Shown one piece after another: positions 39,575 through 48,040 of a DNA stretch of 64,000 nt. A model generated the notes under the pieces. The model was not told the origin of the DNA and did no database searches. It was given only the letters and a program-made list of their open reading frames with translations. The stretch spans positions 2,476,168-2,540,167 of the forward strand of contig LT827128.1 in the NCBI GenBank assembly GCA_900170005.1. The letters run 5' to 3'. The position numbers and the translations under genes are program-made. The DNA is from Gordonibacter massiliensis (ex Traore et al. 2017) (GTDB taxonomy: Bacteria; Actinomycetota; Coriobacteriia; Coriobacteriales; Eggerthellaceae). Within the stretch, counting starts at the first letter, position 1. Every line of letters begins with the position of its first letter.

Positions 39575-40531
39575 CTACTCGGGCTTCGAAGCGAGATCCT
39601 CGTCGGACGCCGGAACGGCGACGGGAGCCTCGGGCGCCTTCGGAGCGTTCTTCGAGGCGCCGAAAGCGAGTTTGATGGACTTCGTGGGGCAGTTTTCCAG
39701 GCAGTCGCCGCACAGGGTGCAGGCTTCCAGCGTGGGAGCGTCGGCGGTTGCCACGTCGATGTTCTCGGGGCAGACGGTGGAACAGGTGCGGCATCCCTCG
39801 CTCGAGATGCAGGTGGCGCAGCTCGCTTGCGGGCTCACGCCGAAGCCCAGCTTCGTGCGCGCCTTCTCCACCAGGCCGAAGAAGAAGCCCAGCGGGCAGA
39901 TGGCCGCGCACCAGCGCTTGAACAGGAACAGCTCGGCCAGCAGCATGAGCGGGAACACGATGAGCTCCCAGCCGGGCTGCAGCAACACGAACACGCGGTT
40001 CAGAGCCCACAGCGTGCCGAACACGAGCCCGATGGGGCACAGCAGGCAGAACACGGGGAACCCCACGGCGAACGACACCACGAGCAGCACCGCCAGCACG
40101 ATGCCCTGCGTCTTGATACTGGGCGCGCCCTTGGCGCAGGCCGAGCATCCCGAAGCTTTACGGCTTGGAGCGTCGGACGTCGCCGGGACGCACGCGTCCA
40201 TTGCGCTGGGCGATTCGCACGCCTCGCCGCCGCGCCCGTAAAGGCCGCGCGGCGTGTGGCCGCCGAAAACGTTCTTGAGCAGCTGCGACGGACACACCCA
40301 CGAGCAGAACACGCGGCCGAGCAGAAACACGATGGCCAGCACCGCCAGCACGCCCGGAAGCAGATGCCACGGGATGCTCTGCGACGCCGCCGCGATCTGT
40401 GCGAAGCCCACCGGACATGCCAGGCAGAGCGTTCCCACGGGCAGCGCGCCGCCGAAGTGGGCCGACGCCACCGCCACCACGAGCACCGCCAACGCCACGA
40501 CGATGCGCAAGGCGCGCTTACGCGTTTTCAT
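39575..40531 (-). CDS. NapH-like membrane ferredoxin
   Basis: A 318-residue membrane protein with about four or five helices. Cytoplasmic loops carry CLACPVG and FCSWVCPSQ, then CLLCPIG and CAAICPLG, the CxxxCP signature of NapH/NosR/CcoG-type quinol-linked proteins. A C-terminal domain has two 4Fe-4S sites, CATCISSEGCRTCSTVCP and CTLCGDCLENCPTKS. A CSACAK loop (about residue 128) adds possible extra cysteine ligands. It should pass electrons from menaquinol to the exported ferredoxin encoded just upstream, whose gene it overlaps by 14 bp. Confidence 0.88.
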   Translation of the reverse strand: MKTRKRALRIVVALAVLVVAVASAHFGGALPVGTLCLACPVGFAQIAAASQSIPWHLLPGVLAVLAIVFLLGRVFCSWVCPSQLLKNVFGGHTPRGLYGRGGEACESPSAMDACVPATSDAPSRKASGCSACAKGAPSIKTQGIVLAVLLVVSFAVGFPVFCLLCPIGLVFGTLWALNRVFVLLQPGWELIVFPLMLLAELFLFKRWCAAICPLGFFFGLVEKARTKLGFGVSPQASCATCISSEGCRTCSTVCPENIDVATADAPTLEACTLCGDCLENCPTKSIKLAFGASKNAPKAPEAPVAVPASDEDLASKPE

Positions 40532-41255
40532 GGCCGGCCCCCTTTCCGTCCTGAGGTCCGTTCGGATGAACGCCCTGGGTATGGGGCGCCAACGGCTCGG
40601 ATGCGCACGTGTAGCGCCCGGAAGCCAGCTCTTCGCTGGTCACAGAGCCTACGGCATGCGCTGCCTCGCTCGCACGCGACACCACCACGATGCCCTTGTT
40701 CTGCACGCTCGCATCGTAGGCGCGCAGCGAAGCCGAAGGGCACACCTGCTCGCAACGACCGCAGCCGTCGCAGAAATCGGGGTGCACGACGGGACGGTCG
40801 TGGTCGTCGAGCGTGATGGCGCCCTCGACGGGGCACTCGTCCTTGCATACCGTGCAGCCCGACCAATCCCAGGCCACGCAGGCGTCCTTCACCACCACGG
40901 CCACGCCCAGGTCGCGCTCGCGCGCGCCACCGTAGGAAAGCGCGCCCGTGGGGCACGCGTCCACGCACTGCATGCAGAAGTCGCAGTACCCGTGCTCGAA
41001 CGCAAGCGTAGGTGTGCCGTACGCAACCAGACTTTCAGCCAGCGGCACCGGCGTGACTATGCCGTATGGGCAGGCTTGCAAGCACCGCTGGCAGCGGTTG
41101 CACGCCGCCGCCAGGCGCACGTTCGACTCCGCGCCCGGCGGGCGCACGAAGGGCCGGTCGACCTGCCCCGTTGCCGCGCCGAACCCGCCCACGCCCACAA
41201 GCGCCGCGCCGGCGACGCCCGCCGCCACGAACCCGCGCCGCGTGATATCCGTCAT
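40518..41255 (-). CDS. NapG-like Tat-exported ferredoxin
   Basis: A 245-residue protein with a twin-arginine signal (TRRGFVAAGVAGAALVG). Four 4Fe-4S sites follow in order: CNRCQRCLQACP, CDFCMQCVDACP, CTVCKDECP and CDGCGRCEQVCP. This is the NapG/MauM arrangement, acting outside the membrane between a NapH quinol oxidase and a terminal reductase. ATG 41255 is chosen because GAGGAAGCG lies directly upstream and the signal then starts at residue 1; a frame to 41390 is not needed. It belongs to the molybdoenzyme operon region but is separated from torD by 433 bp with its own promoter-like region. Confidence 0.88.
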   Translation of the reverse strand: MTDITRRGFVAAGVAGAALVGVGGFGAATGQVDRPFVRPPGAESNVRLAAACNRCQRCLQACPYGIVTPVPLAESLVAYGTPTLAFEHGYCDFCMQCVDACPTGALSYGGARERDLGVAVVVKDACVAWDWSGCTVCKDECPVEGAITLDDHDRPVVHPDFCDGCGRCEQVCPSASLRAYDASVQNKGIVVVSRASEAAHAVGSVTSEELASGRYTCASEPLAPHTQGVHPNGPQDGKGAGHENA

Positions 41256-41286
41256 CGCTTCCTCACCCCTCCATCCACGAGAGCCC

Positions 41287-41318
41287 CCGTAGGGGCGGCC
41301 AACAGGCCGCCCGGCGCG
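41287..41318 (+). repeat. Dispersed GTAGGGGCG hairpin repeat, copy 2
   Basis: CCGTAGGGGCGGCC, AACA loop, GGCCGCCCGGCGCG. A more divergent inverted copy follows at 41402-41431 (CGCACCGGGCGGGGC ... GCCCCGCCCTTAC). Confidence 0.7.
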
Positions 41319-41528
41319 TGTGGCCGCTCGCACCCGTTCCGCATGGCGAGCAGCAGGTTGATTCCGCTGATCGCCGCCTTGCTTCCCCACTTGCGTATCA
41401 CCGCACCGGGCGGGGCAAGCCCCGCCCTTACTGTTCTTTTCGAGCTGAGCGGGCAGCTCCCCGCCCCTCCCCTGTTCCTTTGGAGCCGGACGAGCATCTT
41501 CACGTCTTCCTGCTCTTCTGGCACGTTT

Positions 41529-41626
41529 TTACGGTTATGAACGATTTTCATCGCCTTCATCAACCGAAAAATTGCATAATGCCTGATCGCGAAAATCTTC
41601 CCTTACAAAAATCGTTCATAACTGTA
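41529..41626 (-). promoter_or_regulatory. 20-bp inverted repeat in the napG promoter region
   Basis: TTACGGTTATGAACGATTTT (41529-41548) and its complement at 41607-41626 differ at one position and are 58 bp apart. A regulator that binds GTTATGAAC-type half-sites could loop or block the promoter between them. Confidence 0.5.
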
Positions 41627-41688
41627 ATTTTCTGCCAAGCCGATACACCTTCGCACGCGAACGGCAGCCTCCGGTATGGCAACCTCCG

Positions 41689-42366
41689 TTAGGAAAGCAC
41701 CTCCGCCACGGCGGCTTCGTCGGCCTTCAGGTACGCCTCGGTGAAGGCGGCCAGATCGAGGTAAAATCCGCCCTCGGCGGCTTTCCGCATGTCGCCGATG
41801 AAACGCTCGATCCAGTTCAGCAGGTGATCCTGCAGAAACGACCGCTGCGCGCGCAGCTGCCGCTCGGCACCCGCCTCGTCGCCGGCCCTCAGCGCCTCGA
41901 CGGCGCGACCGCACAAGAGCGCCATGAACGCCAGCTCCACGGCCAGGTGGTCCTCCGGCTCGGTGAAGCCGGGATTCTTCGCAAAGCCCGCGTCCCGGTA
42001 GATGCGCAGCACCTGGCTGTAGGCGTTCTGCATCATGAGGCCGCCTTCGCTCGTGTACACCGACTCGTACGGAAACGCCTTCTGCGCCGTGCGCGGCCCC
42101 ATGCCGAAGAACACGCGGTCGAACGTCACGGCCAGCATCTCGAGCTGCTCGTCATCGCACGTCGCGACATCGGCCTGCAACGCCGCGAAGCCGTCGGCCA
42201 ACGCCGGGTCGTCCGACTCCACGCGCGCCGCCTCTGCCAACTCGGTGGCGAACGCGGCGTCCAGCTCCTTCTCGTAGCAACGCGAGAGCAGCGCGTACAC
42301 GCGGGCGCGGTTCTCGCAGAAATCAACCAGGTTCTCCACCAGTTCGGCTGACATGACCTCTTCCAT
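41689..42366 (-). CDS. TorD/DmsD-family molybdoenzyme chaperone
   Basis: A 225-residue all-helical cytoplasmic protein. It begins MEEVMSAELVENLVDFCENRARVYALLSRCYEKELD and contains EPEDHLAVELAFMALLC near residue 140, the E-P-x-D-H hallmark of TorD/DmsD chaperones that bind Tat signals and help insert the molybdopterin cofactor. Its client should be the Tat-exported catalytic subunit at 44478. GAAGGAGCG precedes ATG 42366. It lies 656 bp downstream of the anchor gene, across the nested palindrome. Confidence 0.93.
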   Translation of the reverse strand: MEEVMSAELVENLVDFCENRARVYALLSRCYEKELDAAFATELAEAARVESDDPALADGFAALQADVATCDDEQLEMLAVTFDRVFFGMGPRTAQKAFPYESVYTSEGGLMMQNAYSQVLRIYRDAGFAKNPGFTEPEDHLAVELAFMALLCGRAVEALRAGDEAGAERQLRAQRSFLQDHLLNWIERFIGDMRKAAEGGFYLDLAAFTEAYLKADEAAVAEVLS

Positions 42367-42580
42367 GATTGACGCTCCTTCTTCGTTGTCATCGGCCGTC
42401 CCCCGTAACGGAACGCAGCGGGGAGGGGTGGCTGCATTCCGTCACGGGACGCGGTCGAACAGGGCTTGCATGACGCGGTTGTGACGTATGGTAGTGCTTG
42501 CCGCGCATCCCGCCTTTGGCGGGTGCGCGGTTGCGGCAAAAGGGTGCGTTCGCCGCATGGCGGTTGCGGTTCCGAGTCGC

Positions 42581-42614
42581 CGCGCCGGGCGATCTGGAGA
42601 TCGCCCCTACGGGG
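42581..42614 (-). repeat. Dispersed GTAGGGGCG hairpin repeat, inverted copy
   Basis: On the minus strand it reads CCCCGTAGGGGCGATC, then GATCGCCCGGCGCG. The two arms pair. Same family as 15223-15257 and 41287-41318. Confidence 0.7.
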
Positions 42615-42722
42615 AAAGCCGTCGCAGGACGATCCAAAACTCCCAGGCTTTACCGCCCAAGAAAGGCAACCTCGCAGGTTGAACCTCTCCCCTTAGTCAC
42701 ACGTACGGCACCCCCGCGCGTA

Positions 42723-42984
42723 GCGCCGGGCCTTGGCCGGGGGTGCGCCGCGAGATTCCCTAGGCGATCGAAGAGCGGGAGGGCTCGATGCGAGTTCCGC
42801 ATGGTGAACAGCCCTGTGGGCTGTTCACACACATTTTTCCGCGCCCGAGCGGGCGCATCAGAGAGCAGCTCTGCTGATCTCTGATCGTGGGCTGTTCGTG
42901 CGAGCCCAGGACTGCCCGAGCAGCGAGCCCTCCCGCTCTTCGATCGCCGGTGCAGGTTGACTGCCCCCGGCCAAGGCCCGGCGC
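42723..42984. repeat. 262-bp nested palindrome
   Basis: Outer arms of 21 bp are perfect (42723-42743, GCGCCGGGCCTTGG..., and 42964-42984). Inner arms of 25 bp are perfect (42763-42787, GGCGATCGAAGAGCG..., and 42924-42948). Inside lies an 11-bp hairpin GTGAACAGCCC/GGGCTGTTCAC (42804-42828) followed by a T-rich stretch. No reading frame. Confidence 0.85.
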
Positions 42985-43022
42985 GGACAGGTTGAACCCG
43001 CCAACCTGTCCGCCACCAAACC

Positions 43023-43901
43023 CTACCGGTAAATGAACTGCTCCACGCTCGTACCCACGCCGTACATGATGACGCGCAAAACCACTGCGCCCACCACCGA
43101 GCAAGCGCACGCCGCGAACATATACCCGGCCAGCGTCGACGGCTTCACCGTGCCGGTGCTGCCTTCGCCCTTCGTCGCCTTCACGCAAGCCAGCACCGCA
43201 AGCGCCGTCGGAGCAACGAGCCCCACCAGCACCACGCCCAGCCAGAACATCACGGCCAAATCGCCCGCAACCAAACGCTCGATCGAGCGCGAGGGAGCCT
43301 GGTACGGCGCCACGGCGATCCAGATCACGTAGGCCAGCGACGTCACCACCATGATGATGACGCCCGCCAGAGCCAGCTTCAACGCGAAGCCGCCCTCTTC
43401 GGAGGCCTTGCCGCGCAGCAGCACGAGCCCCGCCATGAGCGTCATGCCCATGGCCAAACCGCCGCCCAGGAACATGAGGGGCAGCGCCGCGCTATCCCAA
43501 GCGGGACGCGCCGCGATCAGGTACGAGGCGCCGGCCACCACCGGCAGCACCAAGCCCAGCACCGCGCCCAGCACGCCGAACACCTTGCTCGCGCCGGGGT
43601 ACTCCTTCTTCGCCAGCACCAGGTACACCAGCGACACGATGCCCATGATGGCGACGGTGAACAGCTCCTTGGAGAGCCCCGAGCCCAGGTTGCCCAGCAG
43701 GTGCGTCGCGCGCTCCGGGTGCCCCATGTGCAACACCGACACGCAGCCGCCCACGGCCAGGCACACGAGCGCGATCAACGCGCCCATGAAGCGCACGTCC
43801 TTGAACTTGCCCTTGAGCTCGCCCACGCCCAGGAACACGAAGCATCCCGAAGTCACGCCCAACAACACGCTGAATATCAAAAGGGGCCACTGGATTTCCA
43901 T
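43023..43901 (-). CDS. DmsC-type membrane anchor subunit
   Basis: A 292-residue protein with eight predicted helices. It begins MEIQWPLLIFSVLLGVTSGCF and has SVLHMGHPERATHLLGNLGSG near residue 55, matching the HxGxPxRa...L.N..SSW-like motif of DmsC/YnfH anchors. It oxidises menaquinol and passes electrons to the DmsB-type ferredoxin. Its start lies 2 bp after the ferredoxin stop, so the three subunit genes are co-translated. Confidence 0.92.
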   Translation of the reverse strand: MEIQWPLLIFSVLLGVTSGCFVFLGVGELKGKFKDVRFMGALIALVCLAVGGCVSVLHMGHPERATHLLGNLGSGLSKELFTVAIMGIVSLVYLVLAKKEYPGASKVFGVLGAVLGLVLPVVAGASYLIAARPAWDSAALPLMFLGGGLAMGMTLMAGLVLLRGKASEEGGFALKLALAGVIIMVVTSLAYVIWIAVAPYQAPSRSIERLVAGDLAVMFWLGVVLVGLVAPTALAVLACVKATKGEGSTGTVKPSTLAGYMFAACACSVVGAVVLRVIMYGVGTSVEQFIYR

Positions 43902-43903
43902 GC

Positions 43904-44476
43904 TTACTCATCCCCTTTCCAAGAGAAGCGGTCCAAGCCGTACGTCACGCCCGGATGGTTCCCCACGTCCTTGAGCTTGTGCGTGCTCTTGCGGGCGATC
44001 ATCTTCGACACGTCGGACTCGGGATCGTCCGCGTCGCCGAACAGGCGCGCCTGGCCGGGACAGTGCTTCACGCACGCCGGCTTCTCGCCCTTGTCGATGA
44101 GGTGCGCGCACATGGTGCACTTCTCGATGACGCCCTTGTCCTTGTCGGCGTCGTAGGTGCGCACGCCGTAGGGGCAGGCCATGACGCAGTACTGGCAGCC
44201 GATGCACTTGCTGTGGTCCACCAGCACCACGCCGTCTTCGCGCTTGTAGCTGGCGCCCGTGGGGCACACGCTCACGCACTGCGGGTTGTCGCAGTGCTGG
44301 CACGCCACGGGCAGGTAGTACATTTCCAGGTCGGGGTACGTGCCGGACGGACCCACCGTCAGCACCTTGTTGTAGTAGGTGCCCAGGCCCACGTTGTTCT
44401 CCTGCTTGCACACCACGGCGCAGGAGTGGCACCCGATGCAGCTATCTAGATCAATTGCGATGATGTTGCGCGTCAT
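43904..44476 (-). CDS. DmsB-type four-cluster ferredoxin subunit
   Basis: A 190-residue electron-transfer subunit. Cysteine groups in order: CIGCHSCAVVCKQ, CQHCDNPQCVSVCPTG, CIGCQYCVMACPYG and CTMCAHLIDKGEKPACVKHCP, giving four 4Fe-4S clusters in the DmsB pattern. There is no Tat signal; it is exported with the catalytic subunit. The start at ATG 44476 follows GGGAGG by 11 bases and sits one base past the stop of the catalytic subunit gene (TAGCATG). Confidence 0.93.
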   Translation of the reverse strand: MTRNIIAIDLDSCIGCHSCAVVCKQENNVGLGTYYNKVLTVGPSGTYPDLEMYYLPVACQHCDNPQCVSVCPTGASYKREDGVVLVDHSKCIGCQYCVMACPYGVRTYDADKDKGVIEKCTMCAHLIDKGEKPACVKHCPGQARLFGDADDPESDVSKMIARKSTHKLKDVGNHPGVTYGLDRFSWKGDE

Positions 44477-44477
44477 G

Positions 44478-47402
44478 CTACTTCGCACCTCCCTTCACGG
44501 TCACCTGCGACACACCGTCCTGCTGATCGTCGGCGGCGATCTGCTCGGCGCTCAGAGGCAGGAATATCTTCAGGTCGTCTTCGTTCATGCAGATGTTCTT
44601 CGGCGCGCCGTCCTCGGCCTTGTAGATCTTGCACAGGCCGCCGAAGTTGTCGGTGCCCACGGCAGGGTCGTAGGGGCCGTTGTTCTCGAATAGGATGTTG
44701 CAGTTCGAGTCCAGGGCGCCGTGCAGGTCGTCCGTGGCCTCGCGCTCGGGGAACCACCAGTCGTGCTCCACGTGGATCATGCCGGGCTTGATGGCCTCCG
44801 TGAGGTTCGCGCGCTGCTTGATCTTGTCCACGTACGTCTCGATGACCACCCAGTCGTCCTGCTCGATGCCATGCTCGGCCGCCGTGGCCGGGTTGATGTC
44901 CACCGTGGGGAACATGTGCACCTCGCGCATCCACGGGCTGTTGCGATACTCCGTGTGGAAGAACGCGTGGGAGCGGCCGCCCGTGATGAGCGTGTACGGG
45001 TAATCGTCGGTGAGGTCGGGGCGCGACAGCTTCGTGATGGGCGGCTCGATGTACATCGGCAGCGGGCCGTTGCCGTACAGCAGCAGGTCCTCGGACCACA
45101 TCTCCATCTTGCCGTTGTCGGACTGCGGATGCGCCGGGATCACCTTGCCGTCCGGCGTCTTCGTGCCGGGGAAGCGGTACACCGAGCCCATCTTGTTGCC
45201 GCGATACATCGTGTTGAAGCCCGGCTTGAAGTCGCTCGTCTTGCGCATGAAGCCCGTCTCGTACTTCGGCGCCTGCTTCACCGTGGCCATCTCCACGCCG
45301 GTCACGCTGATGCGCTCGCGGAAGTCCTCGAAGCTCGAGCACGACAGCTGCGGCGGAAGCGTGGCGGGGCCCTTCACCATGTAATCGAAGAACTCGTACT
45401 TGTCCTTCCAGTACATGTCCACGTCCATGTACTTCGCGAACTCGAAGCAGATGTCCATGTCGTCCTTGCACTCGCCCAGCGGCTCGTGGAACGGCTGGCG
45501 GATGAGGTACGTGTGGCTGGTGGGGTAACCGTGGCCGGAGTGCGCCCACTCCACGCGGTCAACCTCGTTGGGGTGCGCGGCCGGCAGGATGATGTCGGCG
45601 AGCTCGCCCGAGGGGGTCATGTACAGGTCCACGTTCACGAAGAAGTCCAGGTTCTTGAAGCCCTCGATGATCTCCTTACCGCCCTCGATGGACAGAATGG
45701 GCTCGGACGTCTGCTGCCAGTAGCCGTGGATCTGGAACGGATCGCCCTGCGCCATAGCCTTCGTCGTGGCCGCGCCGAAGCCGCCCTGCTGGCCGTAGAT
45801 GACCTGGCCGCCGGAGTTCTGCGTGGTCTCGCGCAGCTCGCCCGTGGCGTCGTCGGCCACGAGGATCTGCTGGTAGCCGGTGTTCTGGCACACGGACAGC
45901 TTCTTGATGTTCATGGCCGTTTCCTTGCGGCGCTGCCCCATGCGGCCCTGCTGGTTGGGCACGACGTCGAACATGAACGAGTCGTAGCCGGTGGCGGGCT
46001 CGCGGCCGATGTTCTGGCCGCCCTTCGTGTCGAAGTTGCCGGCCAACGCCATCATGATGGTGAACGCCTGCGAGATGCCGGACGTGTTGATGGAGAACTC
46101 AACCTTCTGGCCGCGCGTGAAGCACGCGTGCGGGCTGGCGTCGATGTAGGTTTGGATGGCCTCGCGGATCTTGTCCTCGGGCAGCTCGCAGAACTCGGCG
46201 GCGCGCTCGATGGTCCACGGGGTGACGTGCTCCACCAGGATGTCCCAGCTCGTGCGGTACGTCTTGCCGTTGATCTCATGGCTGCCGGACAGCGCCGGCT
46301 TCGCATCGGCCACGATGTTGCCGGCCTCGTCGAGCCACTGGAAGGCCTTCTCACCGCCCACGCCCTTCTTGTTCTGCCAGTCGCCGGACCAGAAGATCAG
46401 CTGGTCGTGAGCCTCGTCCCACGCGGGGTACAGCTCCTCGTTGCCGCCTTCCTTCATGAGCGACTCGCGCAGCTGGTAGCCCGTGCCGTTGCCGTTCGCG
46501 TCCTTCTCGTCGATGAAGAACGGGGCGTTGGTGTAGAAGCGCGCGAAGTCCTCGGCGCATTTGTCCGAGTGGATGATCTCGTTGATGAACGCCAGCACGA
46601 GCGCCATGTCGGAACCGGGGCGGATGGGCAGCCAGATGTCGGCCTTGCTGGCCGTGCACGTGTAGCGCGGGTCGACGCAGATGACCTTCGCGCCGCGCTC
46701 CTGCGCGCGCTTCACGGTCAGCCAGTCGTAGTAGCCGCGACTGCGCTCCTGGCGGCACCAGATGAGGATGCAGTCGGTGTTGTTGCCGTCCCAGCCGGTG
46801 TACTGCGTCTCGTCGCCGTACAAACGCTGGCTGGTGAAGTACGAGCCCACCCAGCACAGGTTGCCCACGCCGAACGTGGCCGTGCTGCCCAGCTCCAGCC
46901 ACAGCTTGTTGATGGCTTGGAACTGCAGCATGTCGCGGCCGGTGCCGTACTGGTGCGCGATGGTGTGCCAGCCGTACTGCTCGCCGATCTCGGTGTAGCG
47001 CTTGGCAGCCTCCTCGTAAGCCTCTTCCCAGGTGATGCGCTTCCACTGGCCGGAGCCCTTCTCGCCCACGCGCTTCTGCGGGTAGCGCACGCGCAGCGGG
47101 TTGTACAGCTCCTGCGGAATGGCGAAGCAGCGCCCGCACAGCGTGCCTTCGCTGAACAGGTCGGGGTTGCCCTCGATCTTCACCAGGCGTCCGTCCTTGA
47201 CGTGCCCGAACAGTGCGCAGCGGCCGTAGCACTGGCGGCACGCGCTCGGGATGATCTTCACGTCGTCGGACGAAGTCGCTTTTGCGCCGTCTGCCGCGTC
47301 GTCCGCGAAGGCAGCCCCGGCCTGCGAACCCAGCAGCAGCGTCGAGGCGGTCGCTACGGCCGAGGCCTTCACGAAGCCTCGGCGGCTCATCTTAAGTGAC
47401 AT
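44478..47402 (-). CDS. Tat-exported molybdopterin oxidoreductase, catalytic subunit
   Basis: A 974-residue DMSO-reductase-superfamily enzyme. Tat signal KMSRRGFVKASAVATASTLLLG, then a 4Fe-4S site C55-x2-C58-x3-C62-x26-C89, then the bis-MGD domains. GVGNLCWVG (C183) falls where a cysteine or serine would bind molybdenum; cysteine is therefore the likely ligand, but this needs alignment. Substrate is unknown. Eggerthellaceae use such operons for catechol dehydroxylation, DMSO/TMAO-type and other respiratory reductions; the dedicated TorD and DmsBC partners here fit a respiratory reductase. Very strong GGAGGAGGAGAG precedes ATG 47402. Confidence 0.92.
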   Translation of the reverse strand: MSLKMSRRGFVKASAVATASTLLLGSQAGAAFADDAADGAKATSSDDVKIIPSACRQCYGRCALFGHVKDGRLVKIEGNPDLFSEGTLCGRCFAIPQELYNPLRVRYPQKRVGEKGSGQWKRITWEEAYEEAAKRYTEIGEQYGWHTIAHQYGTGRDMLQFQAINKLWLELGSTATFGVGNLCWVGSYFTSQRLYGDETQYTGWDGNNTDCILIWCRQERSRGYYDWLTVKRAQERGAKVICVDPRYTCTASKADIWLPIRPGSDMALVLAFINEIIHSDKCAEDFARFYTNAPFFIDEKDANGNGTGYQLRESLMKEGGNEELYPAWDEAHDQLIFWSGDWQNKKGVGGEKAFQWLDEAGNIVADAKPALSGSHEINGKTYRTSWDILVEHVTPWTIERAAEFCELPEDKIREAIQTYIDASPHACFTRGQKVEFSINTSGISQAFTIMMALAGNFDTKGGQNIGREPATGYDSFMFDVVPNQQGRMGQRRKETAMNIKKLSVCQNTGYQQILVADDATGELRETTQNSGGQVIYGQQGGFGAATTKAMAQGDPFQIHGYWQQTSEPILSIEGGKEIIEGFKNLDFFVNVDLYMTPSGELADIILPAAHPNEVDRVEWAHSGHGYPTSHTYLIRQPFHEPLGECKDDMDICFEFAKYMDVDMYWKDKYEFFDYMVKGPATLPPQLSCSSFEDFRERISVTGVEMATVKQAPKYETGFMRKTSDFKPGFNTMYRGNKMGSVYRFPGTKTPDGKVIPAHPQSDNGKMEMWSEDLLLYGNGPLPMYIEPPITKLSRPDLTDDYPYTLITGGRSHAFFHTEYRNSPWMREVHMFPTVDINPATAAEHGIEQDDWVVIETYVDKIKQRANLTEAIKPGMIHVEHDWWFPEREATDDLHGALDSNCNILFENNGPYDPAVGTDNFGGLCKIYKAEDGAPKNICMNEDDLKIFLPLSAEQIAADDQQDGVSQVTVKGGAK

Positions 47403-47632
47403 CTCTCCTCCTCCTTTTGATCTCGTCGCCAAGATTCGCCGCGACGGAGCAGGAGAAAACGCGCGAACGGCGCGCAGACAGGGATGCGGGGATCGAGCAA
47501 AGTAACTAGGTGCCGGCCCCTCGCGGTGTGTGCGCCGTGCGCTCGCACCTCGCAGTGCGCTCGCCAGCACGCTCGCCCCTCGCAGTGTGCGCGCCCCTCG
47601 CGCGCTTCCCTCTCCTCCTTGCGGCAAATTAC

Positions 47633-47672
47633 TTGCAGTGCTAATTATATTTACTGCAATTATTAGTTCAAC
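47633..47672 (-). promoter_or_regulatory. Molybdoenzyme promoter flanked by TTGCAGT inverted repeat
   Basis: On the minus strand, TTGAAC (about 47671-47666) and TATAAT (47649-47644) are 16 bases apart. The -10 box is enclosed by the inverted repeat TTGCAGT (47633-47639) and ACTGCAA (47653-47659), centre-to-centre 20 bp, a likely operator. Transcription would start near 47637, giving a 235-nt leader. Confidence 0.65.
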
Positions 47673-47781
47673 ATGTAAAAACGAAGAATAATCTTGATCT
47701 GCCGCCTCGAGAGGTTTTAGCTCGCGTGCGGAACGATATCCGGGCGCCGCGGACGGCGACCTAGCACGAAATCGCTCCCTC

Positions 47782-47865
47782 CATTGTTAAACCGCCATTG
47801 ACATTCCGCAAGCCGGCGTATTGTCATCCTGAGCGGAGGCATTTCGATGCTGGTTTAACAGCGGA
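47782..47865. repeat. 84-bp inverted-repeat element, copy 2
   Basis: Same core and right end (ATGCTGGTTTAACAGCGGA) as 13712-13795, with several changes in the left arm. It includes GTCATCCTGAGCGGA. Confidence 0.8.
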
Positions 47866-47875
47866 TCGCTCCCAG

Positions 47876-48040
47876 AAAGCACGAAAATCACCGCTGTGAA
47901 GCAATTTGCGGCCTCTGGGTGCCCACGAGGAGCTTTGCGGTCGCCCCGCCTTTCTCGCTGAGGGCGTTTCCCCAGATCGCGGAATCAAGGGCGCGTTGGC
48001 TGGCCTACGGCGGGCTTCACAGCGGTGATTTTCGTGCTTT
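47876..48040. repeat. MITE-like element A (165 bp)
   Basis: Perfect 27-bp terminal inverted repeats (47876-47902 and 48014-48040) containing GCACGAAAATCACCG. The interior shares GGGCG...TTTCC.CAG.TCGCGGA with element B at 52727-52888. No coding capacity. Confidence 0.8.

Larger units (their letters stand above)
41256..41688. other. 433-bp spacer with repeats and an inverted repeat
   Basis: No gene seen. It holds two GTAGGGGCG-type hairpins (41287-41318 and, inverted, 41402-41431), then an AT-rich part with an inverted repeat at 41529-41626. The AT-rich part is the likely promoter for napG/napH on the minus strand. Confidence 0.6.
42367..43022. other. 656-bp spacer dominated by inverted repeats
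   Basis: No gene seen. From left to right: a hairpin in the torD leader (CCCGTAACGGAACGCAGC at 42402-42419 with its near complement at 42431-42448), a CCCGCC/GGCGGG hairpin, one GTAGGGGCG-type repeat (42581-42614), the large nested palindrome 42723-42984, and a hairpin CGGACAGGTTG/CAACCTGTCCG (42984-43012) just after the anchor gene stop. Confidence 0.8.

Noticed and set aside
39575-41255. Periplasmic nitrate reductase operon (nap)
   Set aside because: Only NapG/NapH-like electron carriers are present; there is no NapA or NapB in the window, and the nearby catalytic subunit has DmsBC-type partners.
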